Origin: Desulfosporosinus metallidurans
Lineage (GTDB): Bacteria > Bacillota > Desulfitobacteriia > Desulfitobacteriales > Desulfitobacteriaceae
Reading direction: 5' to 3'
NCBI RefSeq assembly: GCF_001936615.1
Contig: NZ_MLBF01000021.1
Coordinates: 1 to 64,000 of the forward strand
Length of the DNA: 64,000 nt
The position numbers and the translations under genes were made by a program. This document shows, piece by piece, positions 62,467 to 64,000 of the stretch (the stretch's first letter is position 1; each line of letters begins with the position of its first letter). The notes under the pieces were generated by a model. The model made no database searches. It worked only from the letters and a program-made list of their open reading frames with translations, and had not been told where the DNA came from.

Positions 62467-62916
62467 CTACTTCACCCCCAGATAGGTCTTAACTGCTCTA
62501 AGCTGTCCCATATACCCTGTGCAACGACACAAGTTGCCGGTCAGATAGTGAATAATTTCTTCTTCCGAAGGATTAACCAACTCATTTTTCATGGCCAGCA
62601 CATTCATGATAAACCCTGGGCTGCAAAAACCACACTGTTCTGCCCCTTCTGCGCTGAGCACTTGGGCAAATTCCTCTGCGGCCTTAGGAACTCCTTCTAT
62701 AGTTGTGACTTTTTTACCGTGAACCCTTGAGGAAAGGATTGAACAAGAAAGCATAGGCTTGCCCTCAATCCAGACTGTGCAAAGTCCACAACAACTTGTT
62801 TCACACGCCTTCTTAACACTAAGAAGTCCATGGACTCTTAAAGTATCCGCCAGAAATTCATCGTTTGCTACGTCCCAAGTGACTAATTTATCATTAATCG
62901 TTACTTCGATTTGCAT
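62467..62916 (-). CDS. Xanthine dehydrogenase-family 2x[2Fe-2S] subunit
   Basis: A 149-residue electron-transfer subunit. The plant-type cluster has CETSCCGLC and, later, the Cys of PMLSC. The C-terminal cluster has CGFC and CRCTG, in the order normal for the family. Cys substitution beside the first cluster (SCC) is slightly unusual. GGAGG precedes the ATG by 7 nt. It overlaps the end of the FAD-subunit gene by 16 nt, so the three genes are coupled. Confidence 0.93.
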   Translation of the reverse strand: MQIEVTINDKLVTWDVANDEFLADTLRVHGLLSVKKACETSCCGLCTVWIEGKPMLSCSILSSRVHGKKVTTIEGVPKAAEEFAQVLSAEGAEQCGFCSPGFIMNVLAMKNELVNPSEEEIIHYLTGNLCRCTGYMGQLRAVKTYLGVK

Positions 62917-63713
62917 TGCAAAACCTCCATTATTCCCCTCTTGACGAGCACTCGACAGAGAGCCTGGCGATAGTCGGCCGTCCCCCTCATATTTGTGCCA
63001 AAGGATAACTCCTCCGCGGCTTTTTGCGCCGCATCCTCAATCTCTTTGTCCGTTAGGTTTTCTTTGGACAGAGTTGACGAAGCACTCTTAGCTATAGCCG
63101 CTCTTCTCGGTCTAGCCCCCACAACGATTGTCCAACGATCATCAAGAGTTGAAACTGCAACATTTAGGATCGAATAGTCACTGGCTGAATTTCTAAAGCT
63201 CTGGTAATTGGCTAGCCGCTTGTTTTTCTTAATCCATAGTCTCACTAAGATGTCCTTTTCGTAAGGCTTGCCTAAAAATTCCGCTAAGGACATTCTCCCA
63301 TTTTTGTACAACTCGACTTCCGTATCTAGCGCTAATAAAGCCGTAATTAAATCGGAAAAACCATATTTAGAATAAACCGAAGCGCCCACAGTGACCCCGT
63401 TTCGGAATTGCACTCCAATAATATTTTGCACTGATTTGGGAAGCATTCCATTAAAGGATTCCCTTAACAGCGTGTTAGTTTCAACGTCTCTTAAACTTGC
63501 CATAGCCCCAATTTCAATGAAATCAGCCTGCTCTTTAATATAGCTAAGTCCAAGTTTAGAAAGGTCAATCGCTGTACCAATTCGTTTGGAACCCATTTTC
63601 AGAAAAGCACAGCCACCTAGAATGGTGTTATTTCGTTTCTTGAAAAGAATCTGGGAAGCTTCTTCTAAACTATCTGGTTGAACTAAATCAAGTACTGTAA
63701 ACACTCTAGCCAC
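62901..63713 (-). CDS. Xanthine dehydrogenase-family FAD-binding subunit
   Basis: 270 residues of the medium subunit. The FAD-binding motif region (TILGGCAFLKMGSKR and GVTVGASVYSKYGFSD) and the CO-dehydrogenase flavoprotein C-terminal domain are visible. The second motif usually has G-G-N/T; here it is GASV, somewhat divergent. GTG start with AAGGAGTGG 5 nt upstream. First gene of the operon FAD-FeS-Mo. About 180 nt of leader separate it from the riboswitch terminator at 63913. Confidence 0.88.
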   Translation of the reverse strand: MARVFTVLDLVQPDSLEEASQILFKKRNNTILGGCAFLKMGSKRIGTAIDLSKLGLSYIKEQADFIEIGAMASLRDVETNTLLRESFNGMLPKSVQNIIGVQFRNGVTVGASVYSKYGFSDLITALLALDTEVELYKNGRMSLAEFLGKPYEKDILVRLWIKKNKRLANYQSFRNSASDYSILNVAVSTLDDRWTIVVGARPRRAAIAKSASSTLSKENLTDKEIEDAAQKAAEELSFGTNMRGTADYRQALCRVLVKRGIMEVLQCKSK

Positions 63714-63898
63714 TCCACTCCTTGCAGTTGATTATGATACTCACGTGTCCACGAACTAAAGAAACCATGCTGGCACAACAAGAAAACCCAAGCAAACAGC
63801 TTTCAACTCAAATTAGTGAGAGAAACCTGCCCGCCTGGGTTCAAGTTCAACTAAACATCTAAATAAGAAGTAAGTCTCCTATATCCACGCAGTGTAAT

Positions 63899-63931
63899 CC
63901 AAAAACAAAGTTAAGACTTTCTCAAAGTCTT
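63899..63931 (-). terminator. Riboswitch expression-platform terminator
   Basis: Minus strand AAGACTTT-GAG-AAAGTCTT followed by a T-rich run (AACTTTTGTTTTTGG). It lies 40-70 nt downstream of the riboswitch aptamer and about 190 nt before the first gene. Confidence 0.65.
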
Positions 63932-63972
63932 TGGATCTGTACCACTTGGCCCTGTGGCCTTAGGTACACTTT

Positions 63973-64000
63973 CGCTCATAGTCGGACCATTTACGGCAGT
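63973..64000 (-). promoter_or_regulatory. Purine riboswitch, 3' half (truncated by window edge)
   Basis: Minus strand CCGTAAAT-GGTCC-GACTATGAGCG matches the L3 loop, P3 3' strand, J3/1 and P1 3' strand of purine riboswitches. The residue that pairs with the ligand is C (GACTAT), as in guanine-type, not U as in adenine-type aptamers. The 5' half (TATAA ... TCTACC) would lie beyond position 64000. It is upstream of a xanthine dehydrogenase-family operon. Confidence 0.8.

Noticed and set aside
1..64000. CRISPR arrays, tRNA, rRNA, prophage or complete transposons
   Set aside because: No regular spaced repeats, no tRNA-like T-loop motifs outside genes, and no transposase or phage genes were seen on either strand.

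Overview
The window looks like chromosomal DNA of an anaerobic, low-to-mid GC Gram-positive bacterium of the Clostridia, most like Desulfosporosinus or Desulfitobacterium. This is inferred from strong AGGAGG ribosome sites, frequent GTG/TTG starts, many -24/-12 (sigma-54) promoters with PAS-type enhancer-binding regulators, CoA-ester fermentation genes and a multihaem cytochrome. No rRNA, tRNA or CRISPR array was seen.

Left half (1-35,800), nearly all on the minus strand: a CoA-thioester catabolic island. It holds a canonical 4-hydroxybutyryl-CoA dehydratase (10500-11972) and a divergent paralogue (10-1488). It also holds two classical crotonases, a PaaG-like crotonase-fold protein, two 3-hydroxyacyl-CoA dehydrogenases, two thiolases, three acyl-CoA dehydrogenases, an acyl-CoA ligase, a butyryl/4-hydroxybutyryl-CoA transferase and an ADP-forming succinyl-CoA synthetase (sucCD). 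Together they can take 4-hydroxybutyrate, crotonate or butyrate to acetyl-CoA. Two intact sigma-54 activators and the relic of a third lie next to the operons they probably control. Perfect or near-perfect -24/-12 elements and a recurring TGTAT-N7/8-ATACA palindrome recur in duplicated intergenic cassettes. A seven-gene sigma-54 operon (9946-6440: PHP protein, 16-Cys Fe-S protein, ferredoxin, ATC-hydrolase-like protein, TPR-like protein, two MaoC-fold proteins) is the least explained unit. The gaps hold gene relics: fumarase beta, SdhB, malic enzyme, MaoC, MBL-fold, crotonase and activator fragments. They suggest that a succinate/fumarate/malate gene set was lost and CoA-ester modules were duplicated.

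Middle (35,000-45,700): a sigma-54-controlled unknown membrane protein, an octahaem HAO-family cytochrome with an unusual membrane partner behind a CRP/FNR-type box, a zinc-ribbon protein, a PAS sensor, an MsrA-MsrB fusion, a stand-alone acyl-CoA dehydrogenase with a TetR-like operator, DegV, a tandem Cys-motif protein, a MazG-like protein and an HD-GYP fragment.

Right (45,841-60,000): a sugar-acid regulon. It has an ABC sugar importer, two FGGY kinases, an IlvD/Edd-type dehydratase, KDPG aldolase, NAD-type 6-phosphogluconate dehydrogenase, a LarA-type nickel racemase/epimerase homologue, and CdaR/PucR and RpiR regulators. The right edge (60,146-64,000) is a three-subunit molybdenum hydroxylase (xanthine dehydrogenase family). 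Its leader carries the 3' half of a guanine-type purine riboswitch cut off by the window end.
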